A stretch of 64,000 nucleotides of DNA from Candidatus Heimdallarchaeota archaeon. GTDB taxonomy: Archaea; Asgardarchaeota; Heimdallarchaeia; Heimdallarchaeales; Heimdallarchaeaceae. The notes below the pieces were generated by a model. It searched no databases. It saw nothing but the letters and a program-made list of their open reading frames with translations, and was not told the DNA's origin. The stretch is taken from contig JAUVXV010000007.1 of assembly GCA_030603365.1 (NCBI GenBank), positions 1-64,000 on the forward strand, written 5' to 3'. Shown in pieces: positions 26,263 through 34,751 of the stretch. The number at the start of each line of letters is the position of its first letter. Position 1 is the stretch's first letter. The position numbers and the translations under genes are program-made.

Positions 26263-27195
26263 TTGAGTCTTAAATCAAATGTCCGTCAGAGAGTAGAGTA
26301 CCAGTGCAATAAATGTAAAAAAATGAGGATATTGTTCATTGCACCAGCTTTACAGAGCACAAAAATAGACACTCACGGATATACAGAATATGTAGATGTT
26401 CATATTTGTGAGAACAAAGAGCTCAAAGCAATTAAGCTCTTTGTTGATGCTCATTACGATGTTAGGACTCAAGTATCAGTAGAAAGTAAATCAAAAGAAG
26501 AAGAACCAGGATTTACTGAAGTGGAGGGATTTCTGAATATCCCCGTTCCTAAAAAAGCAGAATTCTTAGATCATATAATAGTCCCAACAAAGGATTATGG
26601 AGGATATAATCTAAATTATCTATTTATTACAGATAAACTAAGAAGTAGAGATTATATTCTGGAAGGTGATAAAAAAGGTAAGAAAATCGTCAAAACCTCT
26701 CCACTGGAGTTCATTGAGATTACAGGATATGTTGGGGATGATATAGAAACCGATTTTGCAGAAGATTGGTTATTAAATCTAGCAAATTCAATGGAAACTT
26801 TAGTATATCTTGATGAAAATCTTCTGCAATATATTGGAGTTTATTTAGATTATATGATTGTTTCAAAACCTTTAGCAAAGGAGTTAGTGGAGCTTAATTT
26901 ATTACTTCATGCTACAATGGCTATTCCTCATTCAACGAAAGAACACATCTCAATTTTTGAAGGACATGTAGACGAACTGTTTCCAGGATTGAATATAGTC
27001 CATTATAGAATATTCATTGCTATTATGGAACATTGTTTACAAAATGAACAAAAGACGCTGATGATTGTTTATGAAGAACTAAAAAAGAAAATCACACAAC
27101 TTCATTCTTTCCCTTATTTCTTATCAGTTGTCAGTCAACTTGTTTCTTTTGGATTTGTAAACATTGAAAAACTAGAATTTTATACACTCAACTAA
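26263..27195 (+). CDS. Conserved-looking hypothetical protein with N-terminal CxxC
   Basis: A 310-residue protein I do not recognise. It opens with a short treble-clef-like segment (YQCNKCKKMRILFIAPAL, then YVDVHICENKELKAI), with two close cysteines and a third about 38 residues on, which may bind zinc. The middle has mixed beta structure; the last ~110 residues are helical (ELVELNLLLHATMA ... YEELKKKITQLHSFPYFL), with a winged-helix-like feel at the end. There is no membrane span or signal peptide. The start is a TTG at 26263 preceded by AAAGGG at 26251-26256, a good ribosome-binding site. It lies 10 bases before the M28 peptidase gene and is probably co-transcribed with it. Confidence 0.6.
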   Translation: MSLKSNVRQRVEYQCNKCKKMRILFIAPALQSTKIDTHGYTEYVDVHICENKELKAIKLFVDAHYDVRTQVSVESKSKEEEPGFTEVEGFLNIPVPKKAEFLDHIIVPTKDYGGYNLNYLFITDKLRSRDYILEGDKKGKKIVKTSPLEFIEITGYVGDDIETDFAEDWLLNLANSMETLVYLDENLLQYIGVYLDYMIVSKPLAKELVELNLLLHATMAIPHSTKEHISIFEGHVDELFPGLNIVHYRIFIAIMEHCLQNEQKTLMIVYEELKKKITQLHSFPYFLSVVSQLVSFGFVNIEKLEFYTLN

Positions 27196-27205
27196 GGGAA
27201 GCAAA

Positions 27206-28504
27206 ATGACTTTCGAATTATATCAGATCGATAGTAAAAAAATTTTCAATACTGTTAAACATATTTGCAGGAAAATAGGACCTCGTGTTTCAGGTACTGA
27301 AAACGAAGAAATAGTAGCAAAGTTTATAGTTAAACAATTTGAAAGTACCAATCTTGAAAACGCAGAAATAAAAAAATATCCTCATCAGTACTATGAAGGT
27401 ATTGAAGCGAGTATTCAACATCTTGATTCTGGAAGTATTATTACTGGTTCTCCAATTTGGATGTCTAAGTCATCATCAATTGATGGGATTGAAGGTGAGG
27501 GTCTCTACTTAGGTTCAATAAATCAAGTAGAAGAAATTCATCTTGATACTATTAAAGATAAAATTGTATTCATTTTCTTTCTTAGAGATTACTTGGAACC
27601 GGAAATTTTCGGAAATTTAAAAAAGCTCTATAAATTAAAACCTAAGGGAGTAGTACTTCTAAGTAATTATAATCCACAGGTAACTCGTTCAGATCCAATA
27701 TTTGAGGAGAGTTCAATATTCGCTCAAATACCTACCATGATTGTTCCAGCTGCTAAATTTTCTGAAACAGAACAAACCTACTTCACAGGGAAATTTAGAT
27801 TAAAGGTGAGAGGATTGGTGAAAGAAGGTTTCTTACATAATGTTCTTTCACATCAAGACGGAGAAATTACAGACACTATTCTAATATGTTCACATCATGA
27901 TACAACAGAAAATACAATTGGAGCAGTTGATAATTCTACAGGAATTGCAACTGTAATTGAACTTGCAAGGATAGTTTCAAAAATTGAAACAAGATTTAGC
28001 TACCTATTTGCTACATTTGGTGGAGAAGAACAAGGTCTAGATGGAGCAAGAAATTTCATTGAAAACTATTTTAAATCAAGGATAGCTCTGTGTATCAACA
28101 TAGATACTATTGAAACTTCTCCAGGATTCGTTGCGTCCATTGTTGCGGGAAACGAAAATTTATTCGAGATAGTTAAAGAAGTATGCAACAAAAATAGTTA
28201 TCCTGCAATGGCTGTGAATAGTACTCCAAATGGGGGAGATAATATGGTCTTTGCTCGAGAAGAAATTCCTTCCATAATGGTTCTATTTAAGGGGACAATG
28301 TCTCCTGGTATAAATAATACCGAACAAGATACATTGAAACTCGTATCAGAAAACTCTCTAAAAGAAACTGGTACGTTTATTCTTAGATTGATTGAAAAAC
28401 TAGAAAGTATAGAAGATCTAAGTTTTGCAGATGGACTACCACCCAATCTAGAAAAAGAAACAGAGAATTACTTCGAAAGGTTGCAATTCTACAAAGAACA
28501 TTAA
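27206..28504 (+). CDS. M28 family peptidase relative lacking one zinc ligand
   Basis: A 432-residue protein of the M28 aminopeptidase family. Metal and catalytic residues visible: CSHHDTTENT (His and catalytic Asp), AVDNSTGIA (Asp), FGGEEQGLDGA (catalytic Glu and ligand Glu) and INIDTIE (Asp). The final zinc-ligand His, normally in an HTxxDT motif, is Asn371 in INNTEQDTLKLV; the codon AAT at 28316-28318 is plain in the DNA. A PA-like insert (residues ~70-190) precedes the C-terminal catalytic half. No signal peptide is seen. It may bind one metal only or be a non-enzymatic relative. The ATG start has AAGGGA upstream; the gene before it ends 10 bases earlier, so they form an operon. It converges directly on an aminotransferase gene. 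Confidence 0.78.
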   Translation: MTFELYQIDSKKIFNTVKHICRKIGPRVSGTENEEIVAKFIVKQFESTNLENAEIKKYPHQYYEGIEASIQHLDSGSIITGSPIWMSKSSSIDGIEGEGLYLGSINQVEEIHLDTIKDKIVFIFFLRDYLEPEIFGNLKKLYKLKPKGVVLLSNYNPQVTRSDPIFEESSIFAQIPTMIVPAAKFSETEQTYFTGKFRLKVRGLVKEGFLHNVLSHQDGEITDTILICSHHDTTENTIGAVDNSTGIATVIELARIVSKIETRFSYLFATFGGEEQGLDGARNFIENYFKSRIALCINIDTIETSPGFVASIVAGNENLFEIVKEVCNKNSYPAMAVNSTPNGGDNMVFAREEIPSIMVLFKGTMSPGINNTEQDTLKLVSENSLKETGTFILRLIEKLESIEDLSFADGLPPNLEKETENYFERLQFYKEH

Positions 28505-29623
28505 TTAGGAATCAATGAGTTCTTCAAGCATCTCTTCAAATCTCTCTAATCCCTTTACAAGATATTCTATTTCAGAACCAATACCTATTCTAAGATACTT
28601 ATCCATTCCAAAACTGTCTCCTGCAACTATTAGTAAGCTCTTCTCTTTCCTCAACTTCTCAGTCAACTCAGTAGAGTTGATATCAATGAAATAACGTATG
28701 AATGACATAGCACCAGCTTTTTGAGGTATAAAACTGAAAAGGTGTTTTCTAGTTTCTACCCACTCTAGAAAGAATTCTAGATTTTCATTCAAGAGTTTTC
28801 GATTTCTTGCTAAGATCATATCTCTTTTTGCAGGTTGGAGAGCCCATTCAGCAATCTGTTGACTTAAGACGCTAGGAGAAATTGTAGTATAATCATGATA
28901 AGCCCATGCTTTAGCAGCAATTTCTTCAGGAGCTACCATCCACCCCATTCTTAACCCAGGTAAACTATATGCTTTAGATAACCCTCCAACAGCTATGATC
29001 TTGTCAGATTTTCCGTAAAAAGTATCAATTTCTTTTCCATTAAGTTCTGCACCTCTGTAAACTTCATCACTATGAATGAAAGCTTCTACATCATTAGCAA
29101 GATCAGCAATACATTTTACTGCTGCTTCATTCAGTATAGAGCCAGTAGGATTATTAGGGTTACAAACTGAGATCAACTTTGTATTGGTAGTAATTATATT
29201 TTTTAGCTCCTCAAGATCAGGTTGCCAATTAAGTTCTTCTTTCAAATAGAAGGGTTTAACCTTTGCTCCAAAAAACTTAGCTAATCCCCATGTTTGCATG
29301 TAGTTAGGGAGCATGAGAACATATTCATCTTCTTTTTCAAGAATGCTCCAAATGGTAATGAAATTAGCTTCAGCTGAACCATTTGTAACAAGAATATTTT
29401 CTCTGTTAGATGTAGGATACAGCCTACTAATTGCATCCCTTAATCCAATAGAACCATTAGTTTGACCGTATCCAATACGGATATTATGCAGTTCCTTCAA
29501 TTGACTTGAATCTAATAATTCTTCAAGTGTAAAAGGATGAATCCCACTCTCAGTAAGATTATAATCAACAAAGTTCTCCCAAAGTGATTGACGTCTTTCA
29601 AGATCAAAGGTTTCAATTTTCAT
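28505..29623 (-). CDS. PLP-dependent aminotransferase, class I/II
   Basis: A 372-residue fold-type I enzyme. It shows the cofactor and substrate features of class I/II aminotransferases: TNGSAEANF (phosphate-binding loop), CNPNNPTGSIL (the NPTG turn with the substrate-shaping Asn), SDEVYRG (Asp and Tyr contacting PLP), GGLSKAYSLPGLRMGW (Schiff-base Lys in SK and the phosphate Arg), and a C-terminal LRIGIGS with the carboxylate-binding Arg. It transfers amino groups between an amino acid and a 2-oxo acid; the exact substrate is not readable. Its coding end meets the end of the M28 gene. About 210 bases of AT-rich DNA separate its start from the divergent ornithine cyclodeaminase family gene. 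Confidence 0.9.
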   Translation of the reverse strand: MKIETFDLERRQSLWENFVDYNLTESGIHPFTLEELLDSSQLKELHNIRIGYGQTNGSIGLRDAISRLYPTSNRENILVTNGSAEANFITIWSILEKEDEYVLMLPNYMQTWGLAKFFGAKVKPFYLKEELNWQPDLEELKNIITTNTKLISVCNPNNPTGSILNEAAVKCIADLANDVEAFIHSDEVYRGAELNGKEIDTFYGKSDKIIAVGGLSKAYSLPGLRMGWMVAPEEIAAKAWAYHDYTTISPSVLSQQIAEWALQPAKRDMILARNRKLLNENLEFFLEWVETRKHLFSFIPQKAGAMSFIRYFIDINSTELTEKLRKEKSLLIVAGDSFGMDKYLRIGIGSEIEYLVKGLERFEEMLEELIDS

Positions 29624-29836
29624 TGCAAATAATCAATAATGAGATTCTTTAATAAATTTTCCAAAACAAACAAAGATTCTGAACTTAAAAATAGTTTCAA
29701 AAAGTTACAAAATTGTTCCTTGTAAGATTTTAGCAAGATTTCATTTATTTTGAGGATAATGTCGAATCACATTCAATCCTTTTCTTTTTATAAGATACAA
29801 TTAAATATTTATTAAATTTAATTCAAATGAATAATT

Positions 29837-30796
29837 ATGGTTCGCACTGTACTTCTAGATGAAATAAAAACAATTTTAGAGACAACAGACGTAATAAAAT
29901 TAATCGAAGAAGGCTTTATTTCATATTCAAAAGGAAACGTTATTGTTCCTCCTGTTGGTGAGATGATTTTTGAAGATCCCCCTGGTGAATGTCACATCAA
30001 ATATGGTTACATCAAAATGGATGACTATTATGTGATTAAGATAGCTTCTGGATTTTATAATAATCCGGAACTTAATCTCCCTGCATTTGATGGATTAATG
30101 CTTTTATTCAGTCAAAAAACAGGTCAGTTATTGAGTGTTTTGCTGGATGAAGGTCATTTAACAAATATTAGAACAGCTGCAGCTGGTGCCATTGCTTCAA
30201 AATATATGGCACCTAAGCAAGTGGAAAGAATAGGTGTTTTTGGTGCCGGTACTCATGGGAGATTGCAACCAATCTATCTTCAGAAAATTTTAGATTGCAA
30301 GAACATTATTACTTGGGGTATGAATCAAGAAGAACTGGATGTTTATCAGAGAGATATGGAGAAACTAGGATATACTGTTGAAACGACCATGAATCCTGAA
30401 GATATAACCTCAACATGCAATCTAATTGTGACTTGCACTCCTTCAAAGGAACCTCTAATTATGGCAGAACAGATAAACGAAGGAACTCATATTACAGCTT
30501 TAGGTTCTGACACTCCTGAAAAACAAGAATTAGATTCAGCTATACTCAAAAAAGCTAATCGACTAGTAGTAGATAGCATCGAACAATGTATGTCAAGAGG
30601 AGAGAGTTTCAAAGCTATGCAATCTGGAATGATTACACAAGAGAAAATGATTGAATTAGGTAATGTTATTTCTAATAAGAATCTTCAAAGACAGTCTGAT
30701 AATGAAATAACTGTAGTTGATCTAACAGGTGTTGCAATTCAAGATATACAGATAGCTAAAGCTATTTGGGAAGCTTTAACCAAGAATGAAAAATAG
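29837..30796 (+). CDS. Ornithine cyclodeaminase / mu-crystallin family protein
   Basis: A 319-residue NAD(P)-dependent enzyme. It has the family pattern: KIASGFYNNPELNLPAFDG near residue 76 (substrate Lys region), EGHLTNIRTAAAGAIASKYM at ~114 (the R-T-AA segment), and the Rossmann loop IGVFGAGTHGRLQPIYL at ~139. Members include ornithine cyclodeaminase, alanine dehydrogenase and ketimine reductase; the sequence alone does not decide which. Start is ATG at 29837. It lies between two aminotransferase genes, which fits a role in amino acid interconversion. Confidence 0.87.
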   Translation: MVRTVLLDEIKTILETTDVIKLIEEGFISYSKGNVIVPPVGEMIFEDPPGECHIKYGYIKMDDYYVIKIASGFYNNPELNLPAFDGLMLLFSQKTGQLLSVLLDEGHLTNIRTAAAGAIASKYMAPKQVERIGVFGAGTHGRLQPIYLQKILDCKNIITWGMNQEELDVYQRDMEKLGYTVETTMNPEDITSTCNLIVTCTPSKEPLIMAEQINEGTHITALGSDTPEKQELDSAILKKANRLVVDSIEQCMSRGESFKAMQSGMITQEKMIELGNVISNKNLQRQSDNEITVVDLTGVAIQDIQIAKAIWEALTKNEK

Positions 30797-30859
30797 AATA
30801 GAAATTCCTTTGCACTTACCTTCACAAGTAATCTTTTATTCAAAAAATAGTATTATATT

Positions 30860-31135
30860 ATGAACCTAATGTTTTCTGATGAAATAACCTGTCCTAAATG
30901 CTTTACATCAGGTGTTACCATTCTGGAGAAAATTGAAAGTAAGCATTTAGATAATGGTGTTTTCTATCGAATTATCGAGTTGACTTTAGTCTGTAAAAAA
31001 GGATGTTGGCATAATTGGCATGAATATTATAAAGTTACACTCAAAGATTTTAACGAAGATGAAAGAATAGTTAAACTACCGTTTTTCAGAGATGAAATAA
31101 TCAATCCAAACCAGATCAACTTCAACAAGGAATAG
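30860..31135 (+). CDS. Small protein with possible zinc site
   Basis: A 91-residue protein I do not recognise. CPKC near residue 11 and a later CKKGC with nearby His (CWHNWHEY) could form a zinc ribbon of C-x2-C ... C-x3-C type. The rest alternates beta-type segments (FYRIIELTLVC, YYKVTLKDF). No membrane span. It follows the ornithine cyclodeaminase family gene by 63 bases on the same strand and may be on the same transcript, though a short AT-rich gap before it could also hold a promoter. Confidence 0.6.
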   Translation: MNLMFSDEITCPKCFTSGVTILEKIESKHLDNGVFYRIIELTLVCKKGCWHNWHEYYKVTLKDFNEDERIVKLPFFRDEIINPNQINFNKE

Positions 31136-31224
31136 TTTTCTAATCCTCCAGAAGTCAAGATAAATTCATTTTAATACAAAAGAACAAATATTTACTGTTG
31201 AACAGACAATTCATTTCTCTTTTT

Positions 31225-32418
31225 CTATCTTTTTTCTGATTTAATAGCTTTATATATCCAATTCATGCATTCTTCCAATATTATTCTTGGACAAGCAACA
31301 TTGATTCTTTCAAAACCTTCTCCTCCTGCTCCAAACAAGCTTCCACTATCTAAAGCCACTTTAGCTTTCTTTAGTAAGAAATCTTTTCTATCATCATCTG
31401 ACATACCTAAAGAACTGAAATCTAACCAAGCAAGATAGGTTCCTTCAGGTTTAATCATTTCTACATCAGGTAAATACTCTTCTAAATATCCTTTCAAAAA
31501 TCTGAAATTCTCCTCAACATATTCCATCACTTGACCTAACCATTCATCTCCTTCACCATATGCTGCAATTGTAGCAACAATACTGAAAGCATTTGGGATA
31601 CTTAGATTATTCTGACCAACAATTCCATTAGTGAATCTTTCTCTTATTTTTTCATTTGGAATAATAATGCTAGAATTTTGTAAACCAGCAATGTTGAAGG
31701 TTTTACTTGGTGCAGCACCAATAATAGAAATTTCATTGAATTCTTCTTTGATATCTGAAAAAATAGTGTGTTTGTATCCTTTTAGAGTGAGATCATGGTG
31801 TATTTCATCTGATACTACTAAAACATCATTTTCTAGACAAATTTCTCCTAATCTAGTCAGTTCTTCTTTTGTCCATACTCTACCAACAGGATTGTGGGGA
31901 GAACATAATATGAATATCTTTGTCAGAGGGTCTTTAGCTTTTTCCTCAAAATCATCAAAATCGAATGAGTATTTTTTATTCTCATACTTCAGCTGATTGT
32001 TAAGAAGTTGTCTTCCATTGTTCTTTATTGCAGAAAAGAAAGGATAATACACTGGAGATTGAACAATTATCTTATCACCTGGTATGGAAAATGTTCGAAT
32101 AATTACATTTATCGCAGGAACAATTCCAGGACTAAAAACGATCCAATCGTTGTCAATTTGCCAATTATGTCTTCTTTTCATCCAACCTGATATAGAATCA
32201 AAATACTCTGGAGTTTTATGCCAGCTGTAACCATAGATGCCTTCTTCGGCTTTTTTCTTAACCGCATCAATTACTGGTTGTGGACATTGGAAATCCATAT
32301 CAGCAACCCATAAAGGTAAAACATCAGCTGTTTCAAAGAATTCTTCAAGGAGAGCTTTATCCCATTTTACAGAATGAGTATTAGTTCTGTCAATGACTTG
32401 ATCAAAATCATATTTCAT
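31225..32418 (-). CDS. PatB/MalY-type aminotransferase (putative C-S lyase)
   Basis: A 397-residue fold-type I PLP enzyme of the MalY/PatB subgroup. The N-terminus has the subgroup signature DRTNTHSVKWD and LPLWVADMDFQCPQPVIDA. Other motifs: YGYSWHKTPEYFDS, SPHNPVGRVWTKEEL (substrate Asn), SDEIHHDLTL (Asp/His rather than Asp/Tyr, typical for MalY), and GAAPSKTFNIAGLQNS with the PLP Lys. Members cleave C-S bonds in cystathionine or cysteine conjugates; MalY of E. coli also acts as a regulator. Start ATG at 32418. It is transcribed leftward from an AT-rich 218-base gap shared with the divergent DUF2229 pair; I see TATA-like runs there but no other gene. Confidence 0.9.
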   Translation of the reverse strand: MKYDFDQVIDRTNTHSVKWDKALLEEFFETADVLPLWVADMDFQCPQPVIDAVKKKAEEGIYGYSWHKTPEYFDSISGWMKRRHNWQIDNDWIVFSPGIVPAINVIIRTFSIPGDKIIVQSPVYYPFFSAIKNNGRQLLNNQLKYENKKYSFDFDDFEEKAKDPLTKIFILCSPHNPVGRVWTKEELTRLGEICLENDVLVVSDEIHHDLTLKGYKHTIFSDIKEEFNEISIIGAAPSKTFNIAGLQNSSIIIPNEKIRERFTNGIVGQNNLSIPNAFSIVATIAAYGEGDEWLGQVMEYVEENFRFLKGYLEEYLPDVEMIKPEGTYLAWLDFSSLGMSDDDRKDFLLKKAKVALDSGSLFGAGGEGFERINVACPRIILEECMNWIYKAIKSEKR

Positions 32419-32636
32419 ATACTTTCAATTCAAAACATCTGAACTATTTCTTAAATATTTAGCAGTAAGAAATCAGGAAATTAACAGTTAGAATCTGTTT
32501 TTGTGAAGTTTCATCTATTATTGGATAAAGTTTATAATTTTTAAAGTAGAATTCAAGTAGTTACAAAAATAATTCTTTGGAATTATATTGAGATTATAAA
32601 AATTATAATAATTTTCGATATGAAGTTGATAAAAAA

Positions 32637-33623
32637 ATGAAGAAGAGAGTAGGAATTCCAAGAGCTTTACTTTATTACAAATTTATGGCATTGTGGACAA
32701 CATTTTTTGAGGAACTTGGTGCTGAGGTTATTATTTCTCCAGAAACAGATAAGACCATCAAAGATTTAGCAGTAAGCTTTGCTCCTGATGAAGATTGTTA
32801 CTCAACAAAATTATTTTTTGGTCATTTTCTATATCTTAAAGATAAAGTTGATTATTTTTTCATCCCAAGATTTGGGAGTGATCATGAGTTTAATGTTGGC
32901 TGCCCTAAATTTCTTGGTCTTGCTCATGTTTTAAATTCTCTTTTTCCAGATTTTCCAAAAATCATTATGCCCTATTATTCGCAAGCAAAAGCAAATCATG
33001 GCAAGAGACGAATACTTCGAATTATATTCGAAATAGGCTTTAAATTCTCTTATAATCCAATAAAAATTCTTAAGGCTGGAATTAGAGCTTTTAAAGCCCA
33101 AGCAGAATATGAAAATCAACTTTACATCACTGAACAGCAGTTAAAAAAATGGATAAAATCTAAAATTTTTCTAAATGGAAAACCAAATTTAGAAAATAGA
33201 GAAAAACCTTTGAAAATTGCATTAGTAGGACATCGTTATGTGTTAAATGATGAATTGTCTAATTTAAGTATTAGAGAAAGATTATTACAAGCAGGAGTGG
33301 ATATTATTACGTCTATACAAATGCCTAGAAGTTTAATTGAAAGTCAGATGGAAAAACTCGATTTTAACATGTACTTCAGTGATGAAAGAGAGATTCTTGG
33401 AACAATTTTGTATTTTCTAGAGAATAATATTATAGATGGGATATTACAACTAGCTATCTTCAGCTGTGGTCCTGATTCAATAATTTTAGAATTAGCTTCG
33501 AGGTACTCAAGGAGACAACCTGAAACGCCATTATTACAACTTGTACTAGATGAGCTAACCTCTGAAATAGGATTTAGTACACGCATAGAAGCGTTTATTG
33601 ATATGATCGATAGGAGGAATTAA
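32637..33623 (+). CDS. 2-hydroxyacyl-CoA dehydratase/activase-related protein (DUF2229-like), first of a pair
   Basis: A 328-residue protein resembling DUF2229, which occurs in acyl-CoA dehydratase activases and in 2-hydroxyglutaryl-CoA dehydratase relatives. The start VGIPRALLYYKFMALWTTFF and FFEELGAEVIISPETDKTI are typical of this family, followed by a conserved cysteine in DEDCYSTKLFFGH and FIPRF. Further cysteines are in NVGCPKF and FSCGPDS. The end LVLDELTSEIGFSTRIEAFID is also a family mark (D...G..TR.EAF.D). Such proteins often bind a [4Fe-4S] cluster. It is followed after one base by a second homologue; no BadF/HgdC-type ATPase is found in the window. The actual reaction is unknown. 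Confidence 0.75.
   Translation: MKKRVGIPRALLYYKFMALWTTFFEELGAEVIISPETDKTIKDLAVSFAPDEDCYSTKLFFGHFLYLKDKVDYFFIPRFGSDHEFNVGCPKFLGLAHVLNSLFPDFPKIIMPYYSQAKANHGKRRILRIIFEIGFKFSYNPIKILKAGIRAFKAQAEYENQLYITEQQLKKWIKSKIFLNGKPNLENREKPLKIALVGHRYVLNDELSNLSIRERLLQAGVDIITSIQMPRSLIESQMEKLDFNMYFSDEREILGTILYFLENNIIDGILQLAIFSCGPDSIILELASRYSRRQPETPLLQLVLDELTSEIGFSTRIEAFIDMIDRRN
33613..33617 (+). promoter_or_regulatory. Strong Shine-Dalgarno before a CTG start
   Basis: GGAGG sits at the end of the first DUF2229-like gene, seven bases before CTG at 33625. Because no ATG, GTG or TTG lies at a proper distance and the conserved N-terminus of the next protein begins right after the CTG, this site decides the start of the second gene. 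Such strong sites are rare in this window, which makes it more telling. Confidence 0.6.
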
Positions 33624-33624
33624 G

Positions 33625-34734
33625 CTGCCTTTTACTTACCCACACTTTGGAACTTTAACATATGTTTTTGAAATAATTCTTAGAGAAATTGGAAGAACAG
33701 ATATTATGATTCCAAAAAAACCAACCAGGAAAACTTCTGAACTTGGATCACGTCACTCACCAGAATTTGTGTGTACTCCCTTCAAACTAACTCTTGGAAC
33801 TTTTATAGAGATGCTAGATATGGGGGCTGATGAGCTCGGGATAGGAGGAGGTAATATGTATTGTCGCTTTGGTCTTTATTGGCCAGTTCAGAAACTCATT
33901 TTAGAAGACTTAGGTTATGATTTCAAATTCTATCCTATACCAATTTATGATAAACCGCTTAACATTGTTAAATCAATTCAAGCTGTAAGCAAAGATTTAA
34001 CCGTTTGGGAAGCAATTAAAGCTTTTAGAATGACATGGATCAAAACCAGATATATTGAACTAGTAGACAAATTACATTTCAAATACAGAACTTTGGAACT
34101 TGAAAAGCGGCAAGCTGATAGACTCACAAAAGAAACTCACAGAAAGATAGTAGAAATGAAAGGTTTAGGAAATTTAAGGAGATATGGTAAACAAATTCCC
34201 GAGTTGTTCGCAAAGACTATCGAAATTGATAAGGAAAAACAGAGAAACACTATAAGGATTGGTGTATGTGGTGAAATCTATGTTGCTCTAGAACCTACTT
34301 TAAATCTAGATGTTCACAGAAAACTGAATGAATTGGGAGTAATTACTGAAAACACTGTTTCCTTTGGAATGCTGATCGATTTTGGTCGAAAAATAAACCC
34401 ATTTACAACTTTACACTATCAAAAGGCACGAAAAGTAGCTAAACCCTATATAGGACAAAGGTGTGGGGGAGAAGCTCAAGAAAATATAGGCGATATAATT
34501 CTCTATAAAAGGAAGAAATGGGATGGATTGGTTCACCTATATCCTTTTACTTGTATGCCCGAGATAATTACTAGAAGTATCGCTCCTCAAGTTAGTAAGG
34601 AGTATGATATGCCTTTCTTATCATTGGTTATTGATGAGCACACAGGGGAAGCAGGTTATCAAACAAGATTAGAAGCTTTTGTGGATTTATTACATATAAA
34701 GAAAGAGAAAATTGCAGCTAGAAAAAATAATTAA
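33625..34734 (+). CDS. 2-hydroxyacyl-CoA dehydratase/activase-related protein, second of a pair (CTG start)
   Basis: A 369-residue homologue of the hydroxyacyl-CoA dehydratase/DUF2229 group. Family-like parts are FTYPHFGTLTYVFEIILRE, HSPEFVCTPFKLTLGTFIE, GADELGIGGGNMYCRFGLYW, IGVCGEIY, GQRCGGEAQE and FTCMPEI, with an end LVIDEHTGEAGYQTRLEAF like that of the first gene. Several cysteines could hold an iron-sulfur cluster. The first ATG is at 33706, but the frame is open upstream, and the 27 residues from CTG at 33625 match the normal N-terminus of the family. GGAGG seven bases earlier supports initiation there. One base separates it from the previous stop, so the two are translated together, and probably form a heterodimer. 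Confidence 0.72.
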   Translation: MPFTYPHFGTLTYVFEIILREIGRTDIMIPKKPTRKTSELGSRHSPEFVCTPFKLTLGTFIEMLDMGADELGIGGGNMYCRFGLYWPVQKLILEDLGYDFKFYPIPIYDKPLNIVKSIQAVSKDLTVWEAIKAFRMTWIKTRYIELVDKLHFKYRTLELEKRQADRLTKETHRKIVEMKGLGNLRRYGKQIPELFAKTIEIDKEKQRNTIRIGVCGEIYVALEPTLNLDVHRKLNELGVITENTVSFGMLIDFGRKINPFTTLHYQKARKVAKPYIGQRCGGEAQENIGDIILYKRKKWDGLVHLYPFTCMPEIITRSIAPQVSKEYDMPFLSLVIDEHTGEAGYQTRLEAFVDLLHIKKEKIAARKNN

Positions 34735-34751
34735 GAAGAAAACAATGACTT

